A stretch of DNA of 42,782 nt from Alphaproteobacteria bacterium (GTDB lineage: Bacteria > Pseudomonadota > Alphaproteobacteria > ATCC43930 > CGMCC-115725). The stretch spans positions 1 to 42,782 of the forward strand of contig JAJPHB010000006.1 of assembly GCA_021325525.1 (NCBI GenBank), given 5' to 3'. The notes under the pieces were generated by a model. It was not told where the DNA came from and did no database searches. It saw nothing but the letters and a program-made list of their open reading frames with translations. This document shows positions 23,254-31,596 of the stretch, in pieces; position 1 is the first letter of the stretch, and every line of letters begins with the position of its first letter. The translations under genes were made by a program, and so were the position numbers.

Positions 23254-25830
23254 TTACGCCCGCTTCACCGGTCCTAGCAGCGCCGGAAGCACGAAGAGCG
23301 TGCAGAGCAGCGTGTAGAACAGCGAGAGGGTGAGGAGGGTGCCCATTTCCGCCGTGCCGGGATGGCTGGAGAGGGCGAGGCTGCCGAAGGCGGTCGCCGT
23401 CGTGAGGGCGCTGAAGAGGACGGCGCGGGCGGTGCTCGATTGCAGCGGCTCCGCGAGGCCGGCACGCCAGCGCATGACGAAATAGATGTCGAAGGCGACG
23501 CCGATGCCGAGCAGCAGCGGCAGCGCGATGATGTTGGCGTAGTTGAGCGGCAGCCCGGCGAGAACGCAGGTCGCCGCGGTCAGGAGGCCGGCGAGAACGA
23601 GCGGCAGCAGCACGAAAAGGACGTCGCGCAGGCGGCGCAGCACCGCCCAAAGGAGGAGGGTGATGGCGCCGACGGCGATCAGCCCGGCACGGATGAACGC
23701 GCCGAGAACGGTCTCCCCCGATTCGAGAATGGTGACGGGCGATCCCGTCGCCTCCGGCGCGACTTGGCGCACGGCGGCGACGAAACGGCGCAGCACGTCG
23801 TGATCGCGCGCGTTCCCCTTGGGAAAAACCTCGATGCGGGCGCGCCCGTCGGCGGTCAGCCAGGCGCGGCGCAATTCCTCCGGCAAGGTCTCGAGCGTCA
23901 CGGGGGCGGCCGAGAGCGATTGCCGAAGGTCGTCGAGACGCGGGCCGATCGCGGCGACGATGTTGGCCCGCAGCGGCGGCAGCGCCGCGGCCCCGCGGCG
24001 GGCGAGCTTTTCGAGCGCGGCGGCGAGCCGCGCGGCGGGCGCTCTGCCGCTTGGCGCGGCGATGGTGCGCAAGTTGCGCGCGGAGGCGGCGATCGCCGCG
24101 AGATCGGCGGCGTCGTCGGGCGGCGTTGCCACTTGCGGCGGCGACAAGCTCGGACCGAGGAGGAGCGCCGCATCGCCGATGATCGCGAGCTTTTGCTGCT
24201 GCTCATCCGGCACGAAGCTGGCGGCGGTGACGACATCGGCGACTTCCGGCAGCGCCGCGAGGCGCGTTGCGCCGGATTCGGCATCGGCGAGCGAGGGAGC
24301 GAGGATGTCGATGGTGTAGGGCGTCGTCGAAGGGTCCTTCATGAGATCGAAGAGCGTCGCCATCGATTCCGCATGCGGATCGTTGAGGTCGAGCGGATCG
24401 AAGTCGAAGGGCCAGAGCGGCAGCAAGGCGATGCCGGCGATTGCCGCGGTTCCGGCCGCGCCGATGATGCCGCGTCGGTGCCGCAGGAGGAATGCGTCGA
24501 GCCCAGCCGCCCAGGCATAGCCGACCGGCTCCGGCTCGCCCGGCGGATGGAGGAGCTTCAAGAGCGCCGGCAGCAGCGTCAGGTTGAGGACGAGCGCGAT
24601 GACCATGCTCGTTCCGGCGATGAGGCCGAGCTCGGAAACGCCGGAATAGGCGGTCGGCACGAAGGAGAAGAAGCCGACGGCGGTGGCGCCGCCTGCCAAG
24701 GCGAGCGCGCCGCCGATGCCGCCCGCCGCCCGCCGGATCGCCGCGCCGAGCTCGCCCGAGCGATGGCGCTCGTCGCGGTAGCGGATGCTGAACTGAATGC
24801 TGAAATCGACGGCGATGCCGATGAAGAGGACGGCGAAGGCCACCGAGATGAGGTTGAGCTCGCCGACGGCGGCGAAGGCGAAGGCGGCGGTGGCGGCGAG
24901 GCCGGCGAGCAGCGTCGCGAGGATGGCGGCGATGATGCGCCAGGAGCGCAGCGCCAGGAAGAGAATGAGGCAGACGAGCGCGAGGGATATGGATGTCGTC
25001 AGCACCGCGCCGTGGCGGAGGCTCGCGAACTGCTCGTCGGAGACGGCGACGGAACCGGTGAGGCGGATGCGAACGCCGTGCTCCGGCGTCAAGGCGAAGT
25101 CGCGGGCCGCGGCGCGGATGGCCTCGCGCGCCTTGGCGGCCGGCTCCAGCGCGCTGTAATCGAGCACGGGCTGGACCAGGATGAAGCGGCGCAGCTCTCG
25201 CGGCTCGGGGGCGCGGCCGCCGAGCAGCTTCTCCCAGGCGAGCGGGCGCGGCTGGCCGGCAAGGCTCGATTCGACCGCCTCGGCGAGGGCCGTGAGCGGA
25301 GCCGCGAGCGCATCGGCCGCGATGTCGCCGTGCCTGATGCCCTCGACGGCGAGGTCGATTGAGGAGAAGAGCCCGCGCAGGCTCGGATCGGCGGCGAGCG
25401 CGCCAAGCATCGGCTGCGCCGCGATGAGGTGATCGCTGACCTCCTGAAGCTCGGCCACGGAGAGGAAGAGGAGGCCGTTGCGCTTGAAGAACGGGCCGCC
25501 GCCCGGCTGCTGCACGCTCTTGAAGAGGTCCTTGCGGCCGCGCGCCCAATCGGCAAGGCGCGCCGCCGCGTCCTCGGCCGCGCCGGCGGTCGCTCCGTCG
25601 ATGACGACGGCGAGAAGATCGGCGTTCTGCGGAAACGCCGCGTCGAGCGCCTTCTCGCGCTGGCGCCAGGGCAGGTCGTGGGAGATGAGATGATCGGTAT
25701 CGGTGTCGATCGCGGCATGCGTCGCCGCATAGAAGCCGCACAGCGCGCCGCCGATGAGGGCGACGGCGACGACGGGAGCGGCGGCGCGCAGGCACAAGCC
25801 GACCAGCGCCTCGGCAGCGCGGCCCAGCAC
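23254..25830 (-). CDS. hpnN: Hopanoid transporter HpnN (MMPL/RND family)
   Basis: An 858-aa RND-type inner-membrane protein. It has one N-terminal helix, a large periplasmic loop, a five-helix MMPL block (about 275-440, with ISVAFAVLFIGIAVDFSIQFSIRYRDE), a second periplasmic loop and a second block ending VLPALLGPVKRA (with NIIALPLLLGIGVAFDIYFVMRW). HpnN moves hopanoids towards the outer membrane. I chose GTG 25830, which has GAGG six bases upstream and sits directly after the copD stop. A TTG at 25851 would add seven residues and overlap copD. It appears to be the last gene of a copC-copD-hpnN operon. Confidence 0.92.
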   Translation of the reverse strand: MLGRAAEALVGLCLRAAAPVVAVALIGGALCGFYAATHAAIDTDTDHLISHDLPWRQREKALDAAFPQNADLLAVVIDGATAGAAEDAAARLADWARGRKDLFKSVQQPGGGPFFKRNGLLFLSVAELQEVSDHLIAAQPMLGALAADPSLRGLFSSIDLAVEGIRHGDIAADALAAPLTALAEAVESSLAGQPRPLAWEKLLGGRAPEPRELRRFILVQPVLDYSALEPAAKAREAIRAAARDFALTPEHGVRIRLTGSVAVSDEQFASLRHGAVLTTSISLALVCLILFLALRSWRIIAAILATLLAGLAATAAFAFAAVGELNLISVAFAVLFIGIAVDFSIQFSIRYRDERHRSGELGAAIRRAAGGIGGALALAGGATAVGFFSFVPTAYSGVSELGLIAGTSMVIALVLNLTLLPALLKLLHPPGEPEPVGYAWAAGLDAFLLRHRRGIIGAAGTAAIAGIALLPLWPFDFDPLDLNDPHAESMATLFDLMKDPSTTPYTIDILAPSLADAESGATRLAALPEVADVVTAASFVPDEQQQKLAIIGDAALLLGPSLSPPQVATPPDDAADLAAIAASARNLRTIAAPSGRAPAARLAAALEKLARRGAAALPPLRANIVAAIGPRLDDLRQSLSAAPVTLETLPEELRRAWLTADGRARIEVFPKGNARDHDVLRRFVAAVRQVAPEATGSPVTILESGETVLGAFIRAGLIAVGAITLLLWAVLRRLRDVLFVLLPLVLAGLLTAATCVLAGLPLNYANIIALPLLLGIGVAFDIYFVMRWRAGLAEPLQSSTARAVLFSALTTATAFGSLALSSHPGTAEMGTLLTLSLFYTLLCTLFVLPALLGPVKRA

Positions 25831-25831
25831 G

Positions 25832-27484
25832 TCACGCCTCGCGGTAGCCAAGGAGGAGAAAACCGACGAGAACGAAGGCGACCGGCCACACCCAAGCGGC
25901 GACGCGCGCCGCCGGCGGATCGAGCCGCAATTCGAGCCAGCGCGACCAGCCGGCGGCCACGCCGAGCAGCGCCAAGGGAAGATGCGTCATCTCGATCAGC
26001 ATCTGGTCCTTGACGTTGGAGAGCGCGTGCGAATGGGCGAGCAGCAAGACGCCGCCCGCCGCCGTGATCAGGGGAAAGACGAGGGCGGCGGCGGGAGACG
26101 GGTCGCGGCCGGTGCGCACGCGCCATTCGAAGACGGCGAAGCCGGCGATGAGGAGCACGAAGATGCGGTGCTGGAGCACCTCGGGATCGCGCAGGCTCTC
26201 GAAGAAGCCGATATCGCCGAGCGGCCATGTCTCGGGATCCGAGCGCAGGAAGAGAAAACCGGCGAGGACGAGGAAGAGGAGCGGCCAATTGCGTGCCCAG
26301 CGGGCGTGGCCGCTGCGCTCGGCGAGGGCCAGAATGCCGATGGCGAGGACGAGCAGCCCGGCCCAGTGATGATTGTATTCGGACCAGGCGATGTCCTCGG
26401 CGTTGCGCGGCGGCAGCTCGCCGGCGCCAGGGATGAAGGCTTGCGGCTTTTGGGCGCTCGCCGCCGCCTCGGCGTCGAGGCGCGCCTGGAGCTGCGAGAT
26501 CGCGAGGTCGGCGTGGTCGGGGCTGGTGAGGCGCGGCCAATGCGGGATGAGGCGCTCGACGATCTCATGCGCGCTGGCGCGGTCGCTCGGCGCGAGATCG
26601 CCGGCGGGCGGCAGCGAGGTCAGCGAGGCCGCGGCGAAGAGCACGGCGACGGCGATCCCGATCTCGGCCTCGGCAAAGCGACGCACGCGCAGCATCGGCC
26701 GGGCCGGGTCGCCGCGCAGGCGGTCGATCAGCAGGAAATTCATGCCGCCGAGCGCGAGGAGGAAGCCGAGCAGCGCGATCTTGCCGCCGAGCATGATGCC
26801 GTAGCTCGTGCCATAGGCGGCGGCCCACGACCCGGTATAAGCAATCCCCATCGTCAGGCCGGCGGCGACGAGGACGGCGACGCTCGCCATCGCCATCTGC
26901 GAGAAACGCTTGCCGACGCGTCGCCACGAGGCTCCGTCGCGGCATTTCGCCAGGGCGAGGACGAGGTATGGAATGCCGCCGAGCCAGACCGCCGCCGCCG
27001 CCTGGTGGAGAAGCTCGGCACCGCCGAGGAAGACGCGGTCGTCGAGCCGGGCCGCGGCATGGCTCGTCAGGGTTTGCGCGAGCAGAATCGCGGCAGCGAG
27101 GGCGACGAGCGCCGCGCCGGACGGGCGCCCCATCTTGGCGGTGCAGAGCGCGGCGATGGCGAGGGCGGCAAGGGTGATGGCGATGCCCGCGAGGACGAAA
27201 TCGGCGCCCAGCGTCTCGCCGAGCGACAGTCCGACCGTGCTGGCGAGAATGGCGCCTTCGAGCCCGATCGACAGCGCCGTCACGAAGGCGAAGGCGAGGG
27301 CGCTCCAGCCCATGAGGCGAAGGGTGGCGTCCTTGATATCGGCGCCTGCCGTAAGCCCCCCGGCGAGCGGACGGGCCAGCAGCAGAAGGAAGGCGATGCC
27401 GCCCAGCGTCAGCGACTGCGCGATCACCTCGAATCCGCGCAGGACGACGCTCAAGAACCCGAAGGCGTCGAGAAGCAGCGTCAT
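25832..27484 (-). CDS. copD: CopD-family copper membrane protein with extended C terminus
   Basis: A 550-aa polytopic membrane protein. The first 300 residues form the CopD-type bundle, with RVFLGGAELLHQAAAAVWLGGIPYLVLAL and KIALLGFLLALGGMNFL. The second half holds a periplasmic linker with WSEYNHHWAGL and further helices with LQHRIF and LAHSHALSNVKDQMLIEMTHLP, rich in histidine and methionine that could bind copper. CopD works with periplasmic CopC in copper movement across the inner membrane. copC is 9 bases upstream and hpnN starts immediately downstream. The link of copper genes to a hopanoid exporter is unusual to me. Confidence 0.85.
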   Translation of the reverse strand: MTLLLDAFGFLSVVLRGFEVIAQSLTLGGIAFLLLLARPLAGGLTAGADIKDATLRLMGWSALAFAFVTALSIGLEGAILASTVGLSLGETLGADFVLAGIAITLAALAIAALCTAKMGRPSGAALVALAAAILLAQTLTSHAAARLDDRVFLGGAELLHQAAAAVWLGGIPYLVLALAKCRDGASWRRVGKRFSQMAMASVAVLVAAGLTMGIAYTGSWAAAYGTSYGIMLGGKIALLGFLLALGGMNFLLIDRLRGDPARPMLRVRRFAEAEIGIAVAVLFAAASLTSLPPAGDLAPSDRASAHEIVERLIPHWPRLTSPDHADLAISQLQARLDAEAAASAQKPQAFIPGAGELPPRNAEDIAWSEYNHHWAGLLVLAIGILALAERSGHARWARNWPLLFLVLAGFLFLRSDPETWPLGDIGFFESLRDPEVLQHRIFVLLIAGFAVFEWRVRTGRDPSPAAALVFPLITAAGGVLLLAHSHALSNVKDQMLIEMTHLPLALLGVAAGWSRWLELRLDPPAARVAAWVWPVAFVLVGFLLLGYREA

Positions 27485-27493
27485 CGCGCGGGA

Positions 27494-27862
27494 TCAGGGC
27501 GCGGTCACATGGAAGGGAATGTCGCCGCGCGTGATATGTCCGTCGATCGCGAGAACCTGCCAATGCAGTTTGTAAGCGCCGGGTCGCAACCCGCTCGCCT
27601 TCGCGCTCAGCGTGTCGGGCGCGTCGGCCGGCTGCAGCGTCAAGGGCCGCGGCTTGCCGTCCGGTCCGATGAGGGTGAGGCGGGAACGCTCCTGATCGAT
27701 GCGGCTGTTGTAGCGCAGCGTCAGCGTGACGGCCGGCCCCTTGACGGTAGCGCCGGCGGCCGGAGAGGATCCGCTGATGATCGCATGCGCGAAGGCGCGT
27801 TCGGGCGCAGGGGCGAGGAGGGCGAAGGCGGCAGGAAAAAGGGCGAGGAGGGGAAGGCGCAT
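27494..27862 (-). CDS. copC: CopC-like periplasmic copper-binding protein
   Basis: A 122-aa protein with a signal peptide ending AFA, so that the mature chain begins HAIISGSSPAAGA. An N-terminal histidine of this kind is a copper ligand in CopC. The beta-barrel continues with VTLTLRYNSRIDQERSRLTL and ends LAIDGHITRGDIPFHV, carrying the usual Asp-Gly-His. The upstream frame is open but does not look coding; ATG 27862 with GGGG/AAGG-type sequence upstream gives the proper signal peptide. It is the first gene of the copC-copD-hpnN unit. Confidence 0.88.
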   Translation of the reverse strand: MRLPLLALFPAAFALLAPAPERAFAHAIISGSSPAAGATVKGPAVTLTLRYNSRIDQERSRLTLIGPDGKPRPLTLQPADAPDTLSAKASGLRPGAYKLHWQVLAIDGHITRGDIPFHVTAP

Positions 27863-27947
27863 GCCGCCGCTCTTACCAGAAGCGATCGCCGGGCGCACGC
27901 CCAATCTTGCCCGGGCCGGGCGCCGATTTGCCGCTCCCCCGACGCGC

Positions 27948-28595
27948 TCAGGAGGCGGGCTTGTGCAGCCACCAATGCGATTCGTTGATCGAGTAGTAGG
28001 GCCGGTAGTGCTTGATCGTCTCGGCGCGCACGACCTGACGGACCTGGTTGTCGAGGATAAGGATCTGGTCGCCCACATAGACGGCGAGGACGGCATGGGC
28101 GACGCGCAGGTTCAGGTCCTGGACGACGACGACGCGAAGGGCATTCTCGGGCCAGCCGAGATAGCGAAGCGAGAAGTATTTGGCGATCGCGTAGTCCTTG
28201 CAATCGCCGTCATGCACAGCGAATTCGCGCGGAGTCTCCCAATAGTTGATCCGATCGAGGACGTAGGGATGGCGATTGATGAAGTCGTTCACCTCGGCGA
28301 GCTGGCTCTGCCGCGGCTTGCCGCGCTCGCCCGTGAGGAAGGCGAGCCAGTCCTGAACGGCGCAGCGGACGAAGCGCGTCGGCGTGCAGGGCGGGTCGCC
28401 GCGCCGCTCCTCGGCGTAGTGGCGCGCCAGCATGTCGGTCCATTTCGGAAAGGGCGCGATGTTGGAAGACCGCGTCTCATTGGTCCCGAACAATTTCGGG
28501 TAGGAGCCCGGCGCCTCGCCGCCGGCGGCGCTCGCCGGGGGCGCTGCTGCGATCAGGGCCATTGCCCCGAAGAGGGCGCCGATCATCGGTCTCAT
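27948..28595 (-). CDS. Periplasmic transglutaminase-like cysteine protease (BTLCP family)
   Basis: A 215-aa protein with a signal peptide (about 1-24, ending ASAAGG) and the catalytic triad of the bacterial transglutaminase-like cysteine proteinases: Cys in HDGDCKDYAIAKY, His in RVAHAVLAVY and Asp in LILDNQVRQV. SQLAEVNDFINRHPYVLDRINYW is also family-typical. Related proteins (LapG) cleave surface adhesins, but no LapD or adhesin gene is present, so the target is unknown. It is divergent from the small secreted protein at 28688 and separated by 85 bases from copC. Confidence 0.88.
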   Translation of the reverse strand: MRPMIGALFGAMALIAAAPPASAAGGEAPGSYPKLFGTNETRSSNIAPFPKWTDMLARHYAEERRGDPPCTPTRFVRCAVQDWLAFLTGERGKPRQSQLAEVNDFINRHPYVLDRINYWETPREFAVHDGDCKDYAIAKYFSLRYLGWPENALRVVVVQDLNLRVAHAVLAVYVGDQILILDNQVRQVVRAETIKHYRPYYSINESHWWLHKPAS

Positions 28596-28687
28596 GGGCG
28601 CGAGCCTCGCGCCAGAATCCTAATTTCCGGTTGCCCTCGCTGCGGCGCGCTTCGATCCCGCTTTGTCGCCCGGGCCGCGTGGGCGTG

Positions 28688-29089
28688 ATGAGGGGGCTCT
28701 GCCTTGCCGCCGTTGCGGCAGCCTTGTTGATCGGCCGGCCGGCCCTCGCCGCAGCGCCGCAATGCCTCTCCGCCGTCGACGGCATGATCGTCGAGTACGA
28801 TCTTCCGGCGACGCTGGGCGAGCCTGGCGCGCTCCCTGGCAGCCTTTCGCCGCCGCCGTCCGAAAGGCCCCACGCGCGGCAGAAATCGGCTGCGGGCAGG
28901 CAGCGTCCGGCGAGCGCTCCTCATGGCACAGTCAGCGCTCTCCCGCCTCGGCATGCTCTGAGCGAGGCGCAGCGCAAGCGCCTGCAGGACGCGCTGCAGC
29001 GGGCGCGCCTTGCCGAAGCGCGCGGCAACGAGGAGCAGTGCATGGAGCTGCTGCGTCAGGCCGAGGCGATCGTCAAGCCGGGCGGCTGA
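28688..29089 (+). CDS. Small secreted protein, 133 aa, unknown
   Basis: ATG 28688 opens a clear signal peptide (MRGLCLAAVAAALLIGRPAL, cleavage near AAAP). The mature part has a low-complexity proline/arginine linker and a C-terminal helical segment (LSEAQRKRLQDALQRARLA, then CMELLRQAEAIV) with one cysteine at each end of the mature chain. I do not recognise a family. It is divergent from the BTLCP protease, 92 bases apart, so the two might share control. Confidence 0.6.
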   Translation: MRGLCLAAVAAALLIGRPALAAAPQCLSAVDGMIVEYDLPATLGEPGALPGSLSPPPSERPHARQKSAAGRQRPASAPHGTVSALPPRHALSEAQRKRLQDALQRARLAEARGNEEQCMELLRQAEAIVKPGG

Positions 29090-29123
29090 TCCAGGGCGCC
29101 GAGACGGCAGCGGGATAAAAGAC

Positions 29124-29156
29124 GCCCTGCCGTCCCCGGCGCGGGACCGGCAGGGC
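29124..29156 (+). terminator. Hairpin after the small secreted protein gene
   Basis: GCCCTGCCG (29124-29132) and CGGCAGGGC (29148-29156) form a perfect 9-bp stem. No T-run follows, so termination may be weak or Rho-assisted. The rest of 29090-29289 shows nothing else I can support. Confidence 0.45.
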
Positions 29157-29289
29157 AAGTCGTCCCAAGCGTGCCGAGAATGTCTAGCACCGCCGGCGCG
29201 GGCGCGCATTTACCAGTGATAATACCGCGGCGAGGGTCCATGATTCTTGTTCGCTTCGGCGATGATGCCGACCGGCAGCCGCTCCCTCC

Positions 29290-30567
29290 ATGAGCGGACC
29301 CGCCTCCGTCAGGCTGGGGCTGAGGGAGAACTGGCGGCAGTTCGCGCTCCTCGTCGTCGTCAACGCGTTCGTCGGCGGCATGGTCGGGGTCGAGCGGACA
29401 GTCGTCCCGCTGATCGGCGCCGAAGAATTCGGTATCCTCTCGACGACGCTCGTCGTCTCCTTCATCGCCAGCTTCGGCGTGGTCAAGGCGCTCGCCAATC
29501 TCGTATCGGGTCCGCTCGCCGACCGATGGGGCCGCAAGCGCGTCCTTGTCGCCGGCTGGCTCGTCGGCCTGCCGGTTCCGTTCATGATCATCTGGGCGCC
29601 GGGTTGGGATTGGGTCATCGCGGCGAATGCCCTCCTCGGAATCAATCAGGGCCTCGCCTGGTCGATGACGGTCCTCATGAAGGTCGATCTCGTCGGGCCG
29701 CAGTCGCGCGGGCTCGCCGTGGGCTTGAACGAGTTCGCCGGCTACGTTGCCGTGGGCGCAACGGCCTTTGCGACCGGCTATCTTGCTTCGGAGTATGGCT
29801 TCCGTCCGGCGCCGTTCGGTCTCGGCATCGGCTATGCAGCGCTCGGAACGGCACTGTCGATCCTGCTCGTGCGCGACACGCGGGGGCATGTCCGGCTGGA
29901 GTCCTCGGCGCAGACAGAAGAGGCGGTTCCGGTTCATTTCGGGGAGATCTTCGCGCTCGCCTCCTTCCGGGATCGCAATCTGTTCGCCGCCTCGCAGGCC
30001 GGGCTCGTCAACAACCTCAATGACGGGATGAGCTGGGGAATCTTCCCGCTCTTCTTCGCCTCCTTCGGCCTCGGCATCGCCCGTATCGGTGTTCTGAAGG
30101 CGGTCTACCCCGCGAGCTGGGGCGTTTTGCAGATCGCCACCGGCCCGTTGAGCGATCGCTGGGGGCGCAAGGGCCTCATCGTTGCCGGCATGTGGGTGCA
30201 GGCCCTGGCCCTGTTCCTTACGGCTGCGACACGCCGGTTCGAGTGGTGGCTCGCCGCCAGCCTGTTGCTCGGCCTCGGCACCGCCATGGTTTATCCGAGC
30301 CTGATCGCGGCGGTCTCCGACGCCTCGCATCCGACATGGCGGGCCCGCTCGCTCAGCGTCTACCGGTTCTGGCGGGATCTCGGCTACGCCATCGGTGCGC
30401 TCTCGGCCGGCCTCATCGCCGATCGCTTCGGCTTGAGCTGGGCGATTGCCGCCATCGCGGCGCTCACCTTTCTTTCAGGGACGGTTGTCGCCGTCGCCAT
30501 GCAAGAGCGGCGGCGGCACTTGCCGGAGCGGGCGGAGGCTCGCCCTCGCTCCGGTGTTCACCCCTAG
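29290..30567 (+). CDS. Major facilitator superfamily transporter
   Basis: A 425-aa, 12-helix MFS protein. Motif A appears in both halves: GPLADRWGRKR after the second helix and GPLSDRWGRKG after the eighth. The central loop (about 195-225) is hydrophilic and acidic. The charged cytoplasmic tail ends RPRSGVHP. The substrate cannot be told from sequence; a drug or metabolite exporter is likely. No clear ribosome site precedes ATG 29290. The DUF6328 gene begins 23 bases after its stop and is probably co-transcribed. Confidence 0.85.
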   Translation: MSGPASVRLGLRENWRQFALLVVVNAFVGGMVGVERTVVPLIGAEEFGILSTTLVVSFIASFGVVKALANLVSGPLADRWGRKRVLVAGWLVGLPVPFMIIWAPGWDWVIAANALLGINQGLAWSMTVLMKVDLVGPQSRGLAVGLNEFAGYVAVGATAFATGYLASEYGFRPAPFGLGIGYAALGTALSILLVRDTRGHVRLESSAQTEEAVPVHFGEIFALASFRDRNLFAASQAGLVNNLNDGMSWGIFPLFFASFGLGIARIGVLKAVYPASWGVLQIATGPLSDRWGRKGLIVAGMWVQALALFLTAATRRFEWWLAASLLLGLGTAMVYPSLIAAVSDASHPTWRARSLSVYRFWRDLGYAIGALSAGLIADRFGLSWAIAAIAALTFLSGTVVAVAMQERRRHLPERAEARPRSGVHP

Positions 30568-30590
30568 GTGTCCGCCTCGAGGCGAGGGCG

Positions 30591-31571
30591 ATGAGACGCG
30601 ACCGCCGCCGGCTTGTCGCGAGGGCAAGGATGGAGCTCGGAAAGAAGGTCAAGACCGCGCTCGACGAGACGCGCATTCTCATCCTCGGCGCGAACATCCT
30701 CCTCGGTTTCCAGCTCCGGGGGCCGTTCGAGAGCGCCTTCAAGGCGCTGCCGCCGCTCGCCCGCGATCTCGACGGGCTGGCGCTCATTCTCATGCTCGCG
30801 ACCGTCGCCCTGCTGATCGCGCCGTCGCTCGACCACCGCATCGCTGCCGGCGGCGAGGCGAGCGGCCGCATTCACGGCCTCATTTCGAAGACCGCCGCGA
30901 CTGCGCTGCTGCCTTTCGCCCTCGCGCTCGGCCTCGATGTCGGGATCGGCGTCGAGCGCATGGCCGGGTGGAGCTGGTCGCTCGCGGCAGGTCTCGTTTT
31001 CGCGGCTCTCGCGCTGCTGCTGTGGTTCGGCCTCGGTCTGGCGCGGCGGTCGGCGACTGGAGAAAGGGAGAGAATGATGACGGCAAGCCAGGCGGACGCG
31101 GTTGAGGCGACCCCGTTGCACGAGAAGATCCAGCAAATGTTGACGGAAGCCCGCGTGGTTCTGCCCGGCGCGCAGGCGCTCCTCGGCTTCCAGCTCTCGA
31201 TCATCGTGACGAACGGATTCGAGCAGCTCCCGCCTTCGGCGAAGCTGATGCACGGCGTCGGGGTCTGCCTCTTGGCGATCGCCGTGATCCTGCTCATGAC
31301 GCCCGCGGCCTATCACCGCCTGGTCTTCGCTGGCGAGGATGCTGCGGAGGTGCATCGTGTCGGCAGCATTCTCATTGTTGCCGCCACGGTGCCGCTCGCC
31401 CTCGGCATCAGCGCCGATGTCTACGTCGTCATGACCAAGATCTCGGTTTGGCCGCCACTCGACGCGGGTGTCGCGGCAGGTACGCTCGCCGGCTTCGTCC
31501 TGCTCTGGTACGTGGCGCCTTTGCTGCGGCGGCGCTTTCTGCGCCCGGCGATCGAGAGCCGTCGGGCCTAG
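30591..31571 (+). CDS. Duplicated DUF6328 membrane protein
   Basis: A 326-aa membrane protein made of two related halves. KVKTALDETRILILGANILLG aligns with KIQQMLTEARVVLPGAQALLG. Each is followed by FQL, an LPP motif, a helix pair and a conserved H/R-containing loop (LDHRIAAGGEASGRIH versus AYHRLVFAGEDAAEVHR). Each half matches the four-helix DUF6328 family of unknown function, so this is a fused tandem repeat. GAGGCGAGG precedes ATG 30591; ATG 30630 is an alternative. It sits behind an MFS transporter gene and is convergent with a DHA2 exporter. Confidence 0.8.
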   Translation: MRRDRRRLVARARMELGKKVKTALDETRILILGANILLGFQLRGPFESAFKALPPLARDLDGLALILMLATVALLIAPSLDHRIAAGGEASGRIHGLISKTAATALLPFALALGLDVGIGVERMAGWSWSLAAGLVFAALALLLWFGLGLARRSATGERERMMTASQADAVEATPLHEKIQQMLTEARVVLPGAQALLGFQLSIIVTNGFEQLPPSAKLMHGVGVCLLAIAVILLMTPAAYHRLVFAGEDAAEVHRVGSILIVAATVPLALGISADVYVVMTKISVWPPLDAGVAAGTLAGFVLLWYVAPLLRRRFLRPAIESRRA

Positions 31572-31596
31572 GCGCGCGCGGCGAGCCCGAACGGCG

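Noticed and set aside
23362-25362. 666-codon open frame opposite hpnN
   Set aside because: Glu/Arg/Gly-rich translation without domain features; hpnN on the minus strand is complete and recognisable.
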